From Ichthyophonus hoferi (lineage: Eukaryota; Opisthokonta; Ichthyosporea; Ichthyophonida; Ichthyophonidae): DNA of 16,176 nucleotides. Where the stretch lies: positions 380,456 through 396,631 of the forward strand of contig NAOQ01000008.1 in NCBI GenBank assembly GCA_002751075.1, in the 5' to 3' direction. Below, in pieces: positions 1 to 9,583 of the stretch; the stretch's first letter is position 1, and every line of letters begins with the position of its first letter. The notes beneath the pieces were generated by a model. The model did no database searches. It was not told the DNA's origin and saw only the letters and a program-made list of their open reading frames with translations. A program made the position numbers and the translations under genes.

Positions 1-148
1 AATATGGAACCAATTAGATTGGGTCACTTATTGAGACGTGAATAGATAGATCGCAGTCGGGGATGGCTGTAACTGCATATATAAGGGGTAACATTTACCT
101 CGGACATAAGTCTTCGGGATGTGCATGTGAAAGTTAATATAATTAAAC
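1..148 (+). promoter_or_regulatory. Upstream region and core promoter of the UNC93-like gene
   Basis: This stretch precedes the ATG at 149. Two promoter-like elements are visible. CCAAT at 10-14 and its inverse ATTGG at 18-22 form a perfect palindrome with a 3-base centre, the kind of site a CCAAT-binding (HAP/NF-Y type) factor could use. TATATAAG lies at 78-85, about 65 bases before the start codon, a normal TATA-box distance if transcription starts near 105-125. The context just before the start is AAAC followed by ATGGG, with A at -3 and G at +4, which is favourable for initiation. The elements are seen; their function is inferred. Confidence 0.5.
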
Positions 149-1603
149 ATGGGTTCCATCAAAATGCCCACTGGGGGCATCTTTTCCACTTACATGCAAG
201 CTAAGACGCAAATCGTCTTAGTTGCTTTCATTGCCTTCTGCTGTCCTGGTATTTTTAACGCTCTGAACGGTCTGGGTGGTGCTGGTGCCAGTAACCCCAC
301 TGTATCCAACAATGCTAACACTGCCTTGTACGCCACTTTTGCTATCTTCGGTTACTTCGGTGGTCTCTTCTTCAACATATTTGGTAACCGTATTCTTATG
401 GGTTTTGGTGGTGCTACCTACTGCTTCTATGCCATCTGTCAGTATATTGCTGGTGTGAAGCCCGAGCTTGACTGGCTTGCTATTCTTTCCGGTGCTGTAC
501 TAGGTTTTGGTGCAGGTCTGTTTTGGACTGCCCAAGGTGCTATGATGATGGCCTATGCTACACCTGAAAAGAAGGGTACATATATTTCTATCTTCTGGGT
601 TATCTTTAACTTGGGAGGTGTGTTCGGTGGTATCTTGTCTTTCGGTCTTAACTTCCATACTCACCAAGGTCAAGCCAGTCCCGCATCTTATTTCACTTTT
701 GCCGGTATCATGGGATGTGGTTCTGTTTGCGCTTTTGTCCTTCTGTGCCCTCCTTCCTTGGTCATTCGTGAGGATGGCGAGCACGTTGCTTTCTCAAAAG
801 AGACTGGTCCTTTGGCCGAGTTCAAGAACGTCGCTATGATGTTCCTTAACGTCAACATGCAGCTTCTTACTCCCATCTTCATTGCTTCCAACTGGTTCCG
901 TACTTACCAGTTCGATGCCATCAACGGAGGGCTCTTTACTGTTCGTACTCGTGGTTTGAACTCTGCTCTGTTCTGGATGGCTCAAATGCTTGGCGCCTTC
1001 CTTTTCGGACAGCTTTTCCTCGATAGCACCCGCATCAGTAAGAGAACTCGAGGTATCTATGGTTTCCTCATCGTTAGTCTTTGCTACACATTTAACTTCG
1101 GTATGTCTCTGTACTTGCAGACGAAGTACATGGGTGGTTTTGATAAGAATTTCCAGACATCCGAGGAGTGCAATAATAAGATTTGGAGCCCCTACACACA
1201 CACCTGTCGGGAACGTTTAGATGTTGCCCAGAGCCGCATCTATTTCTTCCCCATTTGGATCTTTACTTTTTTTGGTTTCAATGAGGCTATGCTTCAAACA
1301 TATGCTTACTGGATTATGGGTGCCATTACTGATGATTGTGATATGTCTGCCCGTTTCGCTGGTTACTACAAGGGTATCCAGTCTGCTGGCGCTGCTGTTG
1401 CTTGGTCTATTGACAACAATCTGTCATCGAACCCCAAGTCTTGGATTATCCAGTTCGCTATCTGCTGGGGCTTGTTTGGTCTTACCATTCCATTCACTTT
1501 TGGTATTGCCTTCCTTAGCATTAAAAGGGATCCTAGTGGTGTTGGGGAGATTGTGGAAGTTGGAGAAATTGGTAAAGAGCAAAAGTCGAATTTTGAGGCC
1601 TAA
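149..1603 (+). CDS. UNC93-like (DUF895/MFS-fold) multi-pass membrane protein, 484 aa
   Basis: A complete single-exon gene, ATG at 149 to TAA at 1601-1603. The protein is almost entirely hydrophobic segments separated by short loops. By eye there are about 11-12 membrane spans, near residues 20-42, 58-80, 81-101, 107-130, 143-165, 180-203, 234-250, 268-292, 302-323, 365-395, 405-422 and 432-456. Family marks of fungal UNC93-like proteins are NALNGLGGAG after span 1 and GAGLFWTAQGAMMMAY followed by TPEKKGTYISIFW at the span 4-5 junction. The length is normal for the family, and the short C-tail is acidic and polar. UNC93 proteins share the major facilitator fold; animal members act as ion-channel regulators or trafficking chaperones, but the fungal ones have no firmly known substrate, so no transport activity is claimed. 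Codons ending in C or T and clearly higher GC than the flanks mark it as an expressed host gene. No intron is needed. Confidence 0.93.
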   Translation: MGSIKMPTGGIFSTYMQAKTQIVLVAFIAFCCPGIFNALNGLGGAGASNPTVSNNANTALYATFAIFGYFGGLFFNIFGNRILMGFGGATYCFYAICQYIAGVKPELDWLAILSGAVLGFGAGLFWTAQGAMMMAYATPEKKGTYISIFWVIFNLGGVFGGILSFGLNFHTHQGQASPASYFTFAGIMGCGSVCAFVLLCPPSLVIREDGEHVAFSKETGPLAEFKNVAMMFLNVNMQLLTPIFIASNWFRTYQFDAINGGLFTVRTRGLNSALFWMAQMLGAFLFGQLFLDSTRISKRTRGIYGFLIVSLCYTFNFGMSLYLQTKYMGGFDKNFQTSEECNNKIWSPYTHTCRERLDVAQSRIYFFPIWIFTFFGFNEAMLQTYAYWIMGAITDDCDMSARFAGYYKGIQSAGAAVAWSIDNNLSSNPKSWIIQFAICWGLFGLTIPFTFGIAFLSIKRDPSGVGEIVEVGEIGKEQKSNFEA

Positions 1604-1737
1604 GAGGGTACAATGTATGAAAAGTTTAACGTTTTTAGTATGTATTATATAGAAACTCTACAAGCCAGTTAAGAAATGACGTCCATATGTTACGTAATAA
1701 TCGTATATCAAGCCCAATTTCGACAATGATTTTTGGT

Positions 1738-1743
1738 AATAAA
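1738..1743 (+). terminator. Poly(A) signal of the UNC93-like gene
   Basis: AATAAA occurs about 135 bases after the TAA at 1603 and is the first canonical hexamer on this strand. This is a typical 3' UTR length for a fungal gene. Seen as a motif; its use is inferred. Confidence 0.5.
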
Positions 1744-2308
1744 GCGAATCAAACCTAAAGGGTTGATTAAAGCATTGCTACAAATTACAAGGGGTTTTTG
1801 AAGTATTTAAAAATTTGTATAATTGTCTCTGTTAACCTATATTTGTGGTTAAGGATTAATAGAATTTAGATTGAGTGTTGTTGGTTGTGCTACATTTGTA
1901 ATCAATTCTATCAAAATTTTAGAAAATGTGGGGGATAGTAAAATAAATTGGACTTGGGTTTATTTATGTGGCAAAATGTTTTTATACAAACCTGGTATGT
2001 TTAAGTATAGGGAATAATTAGCTGACATTCATTATGGATAGTGAGAGGGATGAGCACGAGTTCCTGTATCGGATTCTTTATTGTTGAAGAAATTTTAGAA
2101 GATCTTTATTGACGTAACCATGACCTATATTTAATTTTTAAACTTGGATAGGCTGGAAAATGAAAAATAATTTTTAGAAACAAAAAAATAGTGTTTTACA
2201 CCATTGCCGTTCTTATTTATTGCTGTCAAGCTTGTTTTTAATTAGCATTTTATTAAGTAAAAAAACTAGAAAAAAGGCCTTTTATTTTGACTCAATAACT
2301 ATTGATTG
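1744..2308. other. AT-rich gene-free stretch
   Basis: No convincing gene. It is AT-rich with short A and T runs. One + frame is open for about 31 codons at 1922-2017, just after a TTTTAG that could be a splice acceptor, and an ATG at 2034 opens an 18-codon frame. Neither is long enough nor recognisable enough to call. TTTATT at 2281-2286 reads as AATAAA on the minus strand and may belong to the minus-strand remnant to the right. Confidence 0.4.
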
Positions 2309-2790
2309 CTAAAAATATAATGGCGGATAACCATTCATGTAGCTCGATTTCAGGTTTCTTATTAATAAATTTATAAACTCCCCAGTTTCTATCTTTCGAT
2401 AACCAATCTGAATGGAACCTTTTTCTTTTACAAAGTCAAACACGTTGGCGAGAAACTATTAAGTCATATTACTTTACTTCTTTTGCTCGTGCTATTTTAA
2501 TTGGCACATCCATGCATTCGAAAGAGTGTTTTTCAGGCAGGATTTCTGAAAGACTAGGTTAGGAATATTGCATTATATTTTTTTTTTTTATTGGGTATCC
2601 GCCTATTCAATGTAACTGACCAAACTCATTTCATTACCAGTCAGCAAGTCATTTTACACTACGATTTGATACGGTATACCTTCCTTTTCCAATTCTTTCA
2701 TTTCCCATTCGTTTTGTTTAGTACAAGATCCACCCTTAGGCCACCAATAAGGATAGTAGTAGGGTTATCCAATAAGGGCTTTGACTGATC
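2309..2790 (-). pseudogene. Unidentified minus-strand coding remnant or multi-exon 3' end
   Basis: Four short open patches run on the minus strand in different frames: 2790-2698, 2707-2654, 2546-2469 and 2455-2309. The last is the best, 48 codons of balanced composition including IQIGYRKIETGEF, ending in TAG. An AATAAA on the same strand (2281-2286) follows the stop by about 25 bases. CAG or TAG precedes three of the patches (ends at 2791, 2546 and 2456), so they could be exons. However, the 22-base gap between the last two patches is too short for a normal intron, and a run of 12 or more A (minus strand) separates patches two and three. I do not recognise the protein. It may be a broken gene, the end of a real multi-exon gene, or chance. 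No upstream start was found to the right. Confidence 0.28.
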
Positions 2791-4156
2791 CTGGGCAAAA
2801 GTATGTAAATAGAATCTCTACATCAAGTAATATTCCTTATGAATTAAAACTATCTGAACCATTTGTGAGATACCTTTAATTTTTAATTTGTTTTTTAACT
2901 AAAAAAAAATGTATAGCATATAATATATAAAAATAATTAATATTCCCAATATAATTTTCTATACTTTTAATTGTATTATACAATTCACATAAAATACATC
3001 TTACACGATCTAACTAATATATTTTATTGAAGTTTGGTAATGTTTTGCTCAAAGCCAAGAAGACATTGATTGGCTCTAATTAAATAGTATATTTAATTGG
3101 TCAACGAATTAGTCAGTCACATAGCATTAATTATTAATTAGTCGACACGCATTCAGCAATGAGATATTTCTCGGGTAATATAGAGAATAAACACCTTCCA
3201 AAAATAAAATGTTGTAATTAATTAATAATTAAATAATAGCTAGGTTAAATTCATAAAAATTTAAATTATTTTAAAACAGAGTTATTGCATATAGTTGGAG
3301 CACAGATGCTATGTATGCTCCTTATTTAATTTCTTAAACAAATCAGACTTAACCACTGATCGCCAATTAATATTATTATAGTTAATGCTAAATTAAACAC
3401 GTTGATTTCATATAATTAACGACAAATGTCAAAGATAGTTGTTACTGGGGCCATCTTGCTGGCCTTGTTATATAACACCTAGGTTCGGATTTTCATCAAA
3501 ATAAATACACGGTAGGCTGATATCCGAGATTATACTATAATTTTGGAATTAATTATCAAGTACAAATTAAGTAGGCCGTAATTGGACACATATATGCAAT
3601 TGGTTGCAAAAAGAGGCCAAAGCTAAACCAACACATCAATTTTGCAGTTAAGTACTTGCTAAGTATAACTATATACACAAGATAGATTAAAATAGTTAGA
3701 ACTATAAATAGGGAAAGGCAAGCTTCAAGTTAGTCTATATAGGGTGTACTATACCCTAAGAAGATATAGATCTTTGTCTGCAGCAAGATCGACAGATATT
3801 GTTTTACAACAAGACAAAGTAAGAATACCTTTTTATATATATACTCTGCCTATAACCATCATTTATGGTCCCATATGGATGAAGAGAAGAGCCTCTACGC
3901 AGATAGATATCAGGATTACTTATTGAAAGTTCACAGTCAAAGCATAAACAACAGGTATTTCATTATAAGGAAAATTTATGATATGTAACATACGTAAAAA
4001 GAAAAAGGGTTCCTTGTGTTATTTCTAATGATATTTTCAGACTTTAATAAAAAAATAAAATCACACAGTACCCGACAACAAGTTGGCCATACACAAATAT
4101 GTGGGGTTTTTTCTTAAACAATATATATGAATTTGAGTAGTGGCTTTTACTCAGAG
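2791..4156. other. AT-rich gene-free stretch
   Basis: Very AT-rich with many TTAATTAA-like words. A perfect 9-base inverted repeat with a 3-base loop lies at 3078-3098 (AATTAAATA and its complement). A weak LTR-like segment at 3427-3812 is listed separately. The 60-codon + frame at 3744-3926 overlaps the end of that segment, has no recognisable domain, and I do not call it. Confidence 0.4.
3427..3812 (+). repeat. Possible old solo LTR of another family
   Basis: A segment beginning TGTCAAAG and ending near TTACAACAA is flanked on both sides by GACAAA (3421-3426 and 3813-3818), which could be a target duplication. It holds TATAAATA at 3703-3710, about 100 bases before its right end, which is the layout of an LTR with U3, R and U5. 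No second copy lies in the window. The ends are not canonical TG...CA, and a 6-base match in AT-rich DNA can be chance. Alternative starts such as TGTTAT at 3466 are possible. Confidence 0.22.
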
Positions 4157-4558
4157 TGTTGAAACAAAAAAAAATGTAGGGAGACATACCCTGCTTTTAT
4201 TTTAAGCCGTTGCTATGACAATAAAATATGTCAGGTGGCGAGCATGGTGAAAAAGATGGAAGTCTCACTTCAATTATAGTATGGTGAATTTATACTATTC
4301 TAAACACACCTTTCGTGGTGAGGCTGAAATCAAATTAAACCGTATACCTAATATAGTATACAGAAATTAATCACAATATAAATCCTTACTACGTAAGTTA
4401 GATGGTGAATTTCTACTCTTGATTGTTCACTGATAAAAAATAAATAGAATATATATTATACTTTAATATAAATAATTGGAGAATAATTGCACCAAATAAC
4501 ACGTGTTGCAACACGGATCATTATTCAACTTTTAGTAGCGATCGTCTATCCCATAACA
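4157..4558 (+). repeat. Dispersed repeat, copy A (direct match to 13755-14176)
   Basis: It aligns along its length, in the same orientation, with 13755-14176. Both start TGTTGAAA. Shared words in the same order include ATGTCAGGTGG, CTATTCTAAA against CCATTCTAAA, and ATACCTAATATAG, then AATAGAATATAT, ATTATT and CGTCTA, and both can be ended at AACA. Similarity is old, with many substitutions and small indels. Weak similarity may extend about 100 bases to the left of both copies. TG...CA ends and the 400-base size suggest a solo LTR or a non-autonomous element. No clear target duplication is visible at either copy. Confidence 0.6.
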
Positions 4559-5295
4559 TGGAAAGGCTTTTCTTCTCACTACTTTTTTTTCACACACATT
4601 TAAACAATAACCCAGGTAGGCATTTACTTAGTAGAGTAGTGTATTTTAATTAAAAGAAAATAGAATTCCGTTGAGTTTTCCTACTCTCTTCGCTGTTCTT
4701 TTCAATAGTAAGGCGGACACCAGCGCACATGTACACTTCATACGTTTCATATTTCCTTTATTTCATTTGTAATTATATATATACGTTATAAACCATTCAA
4801 AAAAAGCTTACGGTTATCTCAAGGGGTTCAATAAAGAATCTGAATTTCATTTAAGCTTCATTGTTCCAGAGAAAAATATCTAGATACTACAAGATAAGCA
4901 TGGGCAAAAGAATTATTTGGGATATATTTGCAAAATATTTACTCGCTAATCGGAATGAATGGGGTTTAAATTTATTGGGTACAATTTCTATCTAGATTGT
5001 CTTAGATATAATGAGGTTATTGGCGCATATTTATCAGTAGAATAACAGATAAAAAAACATTTGACTAATAGAAAATATAGCCAATAGGAAATATAACCAA
5101 TAGGATAGCGTATGTAAACATTTCAGTTAAGTTCATGTCCATTACGGCTCTGGTACAGTAAAACCAGTAAACAAGTTATTCAATATTTTGCACTCACTCA
5201 AATAAAATTATTATTTAATAATACATTAAATAATTTTAATAATATAAATATTATAAAAAAACCATAATTATTGCATTGAGTACGAGGCTACTGCA
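4559..5295. other. AT-rich stretch with one short coding-like patch
   Basis: No certain gene. On the minus strand, 4757-4650 is open for 35 codons ending in TAA, with a composition (VYMCAGVRLTIEKNSEESR) less AT-driven than chance frames here. It has no ATG at its head and no recognised domain. It lies downstream of, and on the same strand as, the patches at 5296-5454 and 5537-5683, so it could be part of the same decayed coding sequence. The 16-bp tandem repeat at 5067 is separate. Confidence 0.3.
5067..5105. repeat. 16-bp tandem repeat carrying CCAAT boxes, about 2.4 copies
   Basis: The units are 5067-5082, 5083-5098 and the partial 5099-5105, each of the form AATAGRAAATATARCC. Across unit junctions the sequence reads CCAATAGG, so CCAAT recurs at 16-base spacing. 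Seen directly. A regulatory role is only a possibility, as no intact gene lies close by. Confidence 0.6.
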
Positions 5296-5454
5296 TTATT
5301 CATTCTTAATTCTGGCCTTGACCAGTAACTGTATCAGCTCCCTCATTGGCTTCTTACATAAATCTGTATTTTTAACATAATATTTGTATCGTCTAAAACT
5401 AATTTGCATTACACTTGCAATGCTGGATTGCCAAAGCTGATCATATATTAACAT
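5296..5454 (-). pseudogene. Small unidentified coding patch, 52 codons
   Basis: The minus strand is open from an ATG at 5454 to TAA at 5296-5298. The predicted peptide has a polar, Arg/Lys-rich helical look, with WQSSIASVMQ near the middle and KKPMRELIQLLVKARIKNE at its end, which reads like a real protein C-terminus rather than AT-driven noise. A CAG shortly after the ATG (5440-5442) could instead be a splice acceptor, making this a last exon. It lies about 80 bases downstream of the patch at 5537-5683. I do not recognise the family. It could be a small gene, the last exon of a gene broken by the LTR insertion at 5685, or part of an older transposon. Confidence 0.3.
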
Positions 5455-5536
5455 ATTATATCATTGATTAATTAGTAAGTGTAAGCATTTTAATCAGTAA
5501 TTAATGACCAATTAAAATTCAATTATGAAAAATTAC

Positions 5537-5683
5537 TTAAAAAAATGTCAGGACATTTTTATTTTCACTCTTTGGACAGTTTCCTCTGTGGATTTCAACC
5601 TATGCAGTGAGTACGTATCTCATGCATGTTGCATGTTTAGGGTGACACCAACTATTGCAAGTAGCGAACTTAAGATAAGAGTT
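5537..5683 (-). pseudogene. Broken coding patch interrupted by the LTR insertion (other half 12960-13016)
   Basis: One minus-strand frame reads across 5683-5537 with a short Cys/His-rich stretch (TCNSWCHPKHATC) that resembles a small zinc-binding module, then a Lys/Asn-rich tail. The same frame, in register once one copy of the 5-base target duplication is discounted, is found on the far side of the LTR nest at 13016-12960, where it starts with an ATG at 13016. The sequence is broken and cannot encode a working protein. Whether it was a host gene or part of an older element is unknown. C-x-x-C/H modules of this sort are common in repeated proteins of zygomycete genomes, but I cannot name the family. 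Confidence 0.3.
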
Positions 5684-5684
5684 G
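5680..5684. other. Target site duplication of the outer LTR, left copy (right copy 12959-12963)
   Basis: AGTTG immediately before TGTTGG at 5685 matches AGCTG at 12959-12963, immediately after CAATA at 12958. The 5-base length is normal for Ty1/copia integration. The one difference is a C/T transition. Confidence 0.65.
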
Positions 5685-6195
5685 TGTTGGAAAAAAAAAG
5701 TTCAATGCACTTTTACAGCATATTCCTTCATGTTACAAGACCGTTAGCTCCGAATGAACACTGTAGTTCGGCCGAAGTTCTGATAAACGGATCATGAAAT
5801 GATCGGTCTTGTATTAGTTAATCGCATAACTTCCTTAACCAGGTAAATTGATGTGTCGATACAAAGTAAGCAAGCATTTGCTAACGAGCCATTCAAATGA
5901 GGACACAACAATAAGATTATCGAGATAAGATCAGACAATGCTAGTGGGCCTCAGCGATCTTTTGGTAAAATGTATTACCCAATAAGGATCGTTACAATCA
6001 GTCCTATTTATTTATTTATTTACATTAACGAACACGGCTATGGGGGTTAACCAAAATTAACACCCGCGATAAACAAAGGTCAGGAAAGTATAAAAAAAAC
6101 AATTTTTTAATAATAAATACTGTTTTCAGTCGTAAATATTTACTATTTAATCTATGTTTTTTTTTTTTTTTTGTATCATGCCTATAGTTCTCAAA

Positions 6196-6200
6196 GAAGC
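6196..6200. other. Target site duplication of the inner copia element, left copy (right copy 12676-12680)
   Basis: GAAGC lies just left of the inner element and GAAGT (12676-12680) just right. The uninterrupted LTR relative at 11861-12675 has the same word once, read on the minus strand, at the matching place. This confirms that the bases are a duplicated target. The one difference is again a C/T transition. Confidence 0.7.
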
Positions 6201-6838
6201 TATTGAAAATAAGGACTAGTATCTGTTGTACTGAGTTCTATCTGGCTGTTGTCATGAAATAAAGGGCAGGCTAAAACTCTAGATAGCTGTTCTTAAATCT
6301 CCTTCTGTTTAATAAAGGATAAAAAAGCTTTTAGTTTCTTAACTGGCAATGTATTGTGTATGTAATAACTGTAATCTAATTGTGGCTGTGCAGTGTGTAT
6401 ATATATTACTCTTTTATACTTCCCCAACCTTCGTTGATGGTGGATGTTAATTTAAGTTAGCATCCACATAGCTGCTGTGTTCATTAATGTAAATAGAATC
6501 GATTGTAAAGACCCTTATTGGGTAATACATATGCATAAAAGATAACCAAGGTCCACTAGGATTTTCTGATCTTCCCTCGATAATCTTATACTATCATGTC
6601 ATCACTTGGGTGGCTTGTTATCTAACCCATTAATATAAGTACTTAGATATTATGTATTAATAAATCAATTCAACTTAATAAAAAGAGCTATGGCATTGAC
6701 TAATATTAAACCGGTCATCCCATGATCTATTTTGTTATCAGAACTTTGGTCAAACTATGCGTTTGTTCAGAATTAATGGTCTTGTAAGATAAAGGAATAA
6801 GCTATAACAAAGAATCATTGGAGGCTTTGGTTCCAACA
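6201..6838 (-). repeat. 3' LTR of the copia fossil
   Basis: On the minus strand it runs from TGTTGGAACC (6838) to TTTTCAATA (6201). It aligns with 11861-12675 at both ends, including the conserved ACTAGTATCTGTTGTAC (+ strand) near its left end and GGTTCCAACA at its right end. It is shorter than the 5' LTR. Just inside the element, 6839-6851 is moderately purine-rich on the minus strand, where a polypurine tract is expected, but it is not a strong one. Confidence 0.85.
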
Positions 6839-7044
6839 CATTCTCTTGACCTGATAACAGTCTATGCTATCATAGCAACACAAAACAAATATTGAAATAA
6901 AAACAAGCCTCATCAAACTTTTGAGTGCTTGGCAAGCTGGGCTAGTCATGGTCTTTGTCAAAGAGTCCGGTGCTTGTATTTGTGTCGAGGCCCATTTTAC
7001 TATTTTCTTTCAATTTTCAATTGCTTCCCTAGTGTACCAGTACC

Positions 7045-7425
7045 TCACTCTGATGCATCTCGGTTGTTTGGGCAAACAGGCTTTATGTGTAGTCTCAAGG
7101 CACTCGGGTTGTCCTCATACAAGGTAGCTAACTGATATTCAATTCCTAGGCAATCCAACAATGATGTGATGTATTTTTTCTGGATGCATCTGTTGAAGGC
7201 TATGAACTTGGCTTTGATGGAGTTTTGATTACATGCACTTTGTTTCTTTTTGAACCAGTCCACTAAGCCACCAGCAAAGAATATAGTATATTTTGACACA
7301 CTCTTTGCATCAATTAGGCTGGCTTCAAAATCCACATTACTATTCCAGCAATTTGAGTTATTCTTTGCAGTACAGAACTCCATTGTTCTAGTAAGGTTGA
7401 TATATTTCAGGACGTGCATGCACAA
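7045..7425 (-). pseudogene. Copia RNase H remnant
   Basis: The minus-strand translation carries typical Ty1/copia RNase H words: DAKSVSKYTIFFAGG, VDWFKKKQSA, a KFIAF block at the position of the usual E-A-E-F/Y segment, and LYEDNPSALRL. It follows the reverse transcriptase remnant in the element's direction and precedes the 3' LTR, as expected. Fossil, not functional. Confidence 0.8.
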
Positions 7426-7512
7426 GTCCCAATGGTCCTTACTGAGCTGTAAACGAAATCTTAAAAAGGAACTTACAACTAATTGGATATCACCTTACGT
7501 CAATCTCACCAT

Positions 7513-8605
7513 TTATAATAGGCAACTAATGGCACTCGCATAAATTGTGATGTCACATAGCTCTTTTTCTATTGGATCGCTAGTAGTTGATTTTAAATGC
7601 TCAGAAAGAATCAGGCTATGCATTGCGTTTCCTTTTTCTTGACCATAAGTAATTACCAACTCCTGGATGTATCCACATTGGGAGAGCTTGTGGCTGTTGT
7701 CAGATCTTTTCTCAATTGTGTAGCCTAGGAAACTTGCTGGGAATCTACAGTTCTTGATATTAAAAGTTTTGGTAATGGTCTTGATCAAAACATTCTTGTT
7801 TTTTAAATCTTCAGGCACTACTAGAACATTGTCTACACAGAAGCACAGGCATAATAATTTAGTAGTACTATGGGAGACATAGAGGCATGGGTCTTCCTTA
7901 GTCAGATACATGTGTATTGATTTTAGGAAAGTGTCCAGTGTCTAATTCCATAGCAATGAGCTTTCAGGAAGAGCACACGGGCTATGCTTGAGACAGCAGA
8001 TTATCTCAGGATGGTCACTATCTTCCATAATCGGTGGCTATTCCATGTACAATGGAGTTTTCAAATATGCATGTAAATAGGTATTAATGATATTTAGCTG
8101 AGTAATATTATATCATCTAGCCATGGCAATGTTCAGAAAAACTTAAACCTGTAACAAAAAAAGTCACCACGAAGCTTATGTCAAAAAAATTAAGATATTT
8201 TTTCTGCATTGATTCCTAAGCCAACAGGTAAGCCTTGCGTTTAGTTACTTATACCTCATTGTCACGCTTGCAGTGAAACACCCAGAGACTGTGCAGGATA
8301 GTTTTTCCCTTTGGCTGAGGTACTAGGTCCCAAGTGTGCTAAGTGTTGATGGTGATTAATTCCTGCTTCATTGCTTTGACCCACTTTAGCTTGTCACACG
8401 AGTGCATTACATGTGTTACTCTCTTGGGATCATAGATCCCAAGCACTTTAGCATAGTTTTCTGAAGTTTTCATTGCACTGGCAGAAGTGTAGAAAAAAAA
8501 AACAACTGTGCTCCCCATATTCCCATATCTTTTTTCACTTTGAATAGTTAGTGAGGCATAATTTGAGCGTTGGTGTTGGTTGAAAACTTTTTCTGGCCTA
8601 TTCAT
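7513..8605 (-). pseudogene. Copia reverse transcriptase remnant
   Basis: At the start (8605-8339) is the linker and head of the domain, with KWVKAMKQEL, the usual W-x-x-AM-x-x-E opening of copia reverse transcriptase. Further on (7911-7513) are DPCLYV, a VDNVLV segment at the place of the catalytic-loop strand, FLGYTIE and a QCGYIQEL block, then the connection towards RNase H. The order is normal for the family. Broken and old. Confidence 0.8.
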
Positions 8606-8853
8606 TAAATTGCACTCTCCCTCTGGCTTGGAAGAGGTGTTTGTAGGTCTGTGTTAATTAATGTATGTGAATAAGCCATTGACTGCAAACAGATTTTCCA
8701 ATTCGAAAATTGTCTCACCTTAAAAAAATAAACTGTTTTTAATGGAATAAAACTGCTTTGGTTTTTCAGTCAAAGATCAGCCAACCACGCTAGTCACTGG
8801 CATAGCTGCGCATGTACCCCAGGCATCCCTGAGGTGAGAAATTTTCTTTTATC

Positions 8854-9480
8854 TCAATGCTGTTGAGGCAATAAATAACTTTGCATTTGAAAGCATAAAG
8901 ATGTTCCACTCCTGGTCCAGAGGGTGTAAGGGACTTCGTCATGTGAGACTGTCTTCATTGGGGATAGGTTGTGGGTGAAAATGGCTACTTTAAGTGTATG
9001 GTCCCAGAAGTAGTGTAGAATATATGTGTGGTTCATAGAGCTTCTGCACATATTTATACTTTGGCGGTTTATTTTCTTAGACGTGCCATTGCTTTGGGGT
9101 GCGTAGGGGATGGCAACATAATGTGAAACGCCACTTTTCTCAGGAAAAGTGGCAAATGTAAAGAACAGATACTCATGCCCCTGGTCTTTGAATAAGGTGG
9201 TAATTACAAAGAGAGTATGTAGTGTTTCTGCATGGGCAAACAAATTCTTGAAGTTGGGAAGAACGTCTCCCTTTATTTTCATTAAAAAAACGGAAGTGAA
9301 ATGGGTGTAATCGTCTATAAAAGTGATAAGCCATTTAAAACTGAAATGAGAGAGGTAAAGAGGACCAATAACGTCATAGAAAATGTACTCTAGTGCCCAG
9401 CTAGAATGTATACTGTGGGAGGGGAATTTCTTCTACACAATCTTATTGATATCATAGGTGTCATGATGCTGACCCTGTTG
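8854..9480 (-). pseudogene. Copia integrase remnant
   Basis: Minus-strand words typical of the Ty1/copia integrase core are present in order: FIDDYTHFTSVFLMK near 9300-9350, a GVSHYVAIPYAPQSNGTSKKINR block near 9060-9130 (residues flanking the last catalytic acid of the family), and the following arm with FWDHTLKVAIFTHN. It lies between protease and reverse transcriptase, which defines the copia order. Broken and old. Confidence 0.8.
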
Positions 9481-9583
9481 TGATGCAGGCATATGCTGAT
9501 CCCGAGATTAGAAAAACTGTTATAAACGGTGATGAGAGCAGGGATGAGAGCCGCGAATCAATTTGTCATGCTACATATTGCAA

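Noticed and set aside
500-1201. Long minus-strand frames opposite the UNC93-like gene
   Set aside because: They are shadows of a codon-biased + strand gene, with no domain and no fungal protein character of their own.
1922-2051. Two short + frames, 31 codons after a TTTTAG and 18 codons from an ATG at 2034
   Set aside because: They read somewhat like protein but are in different frames, too short, and match nothing I know.
3744-3926. 60-codon + frame starting with ATG
   Set aside because: Composition follows the AT-rich DNA, it overlaps the LTR-like segment, and no domain is visible.
4815-4835. GGTTCAA word resembling a tRNA B box
   Set aside because: No matching A box or cloverleaf stems nearby. 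No tRNA gene was found in the window on either strand by eye.
5525-5797. 90-codon + frame
   Set aside because: It crosses the exact boundary of the LTR at 5685, so it cannot be an ancestral gene. It is a chance frame.
6921-7543. Several + frames of 68-97 codons
   Set aside because: They lie antisense to recognisable RNase H and reverse transcriptase remnants of the minus-strand copia fossil.
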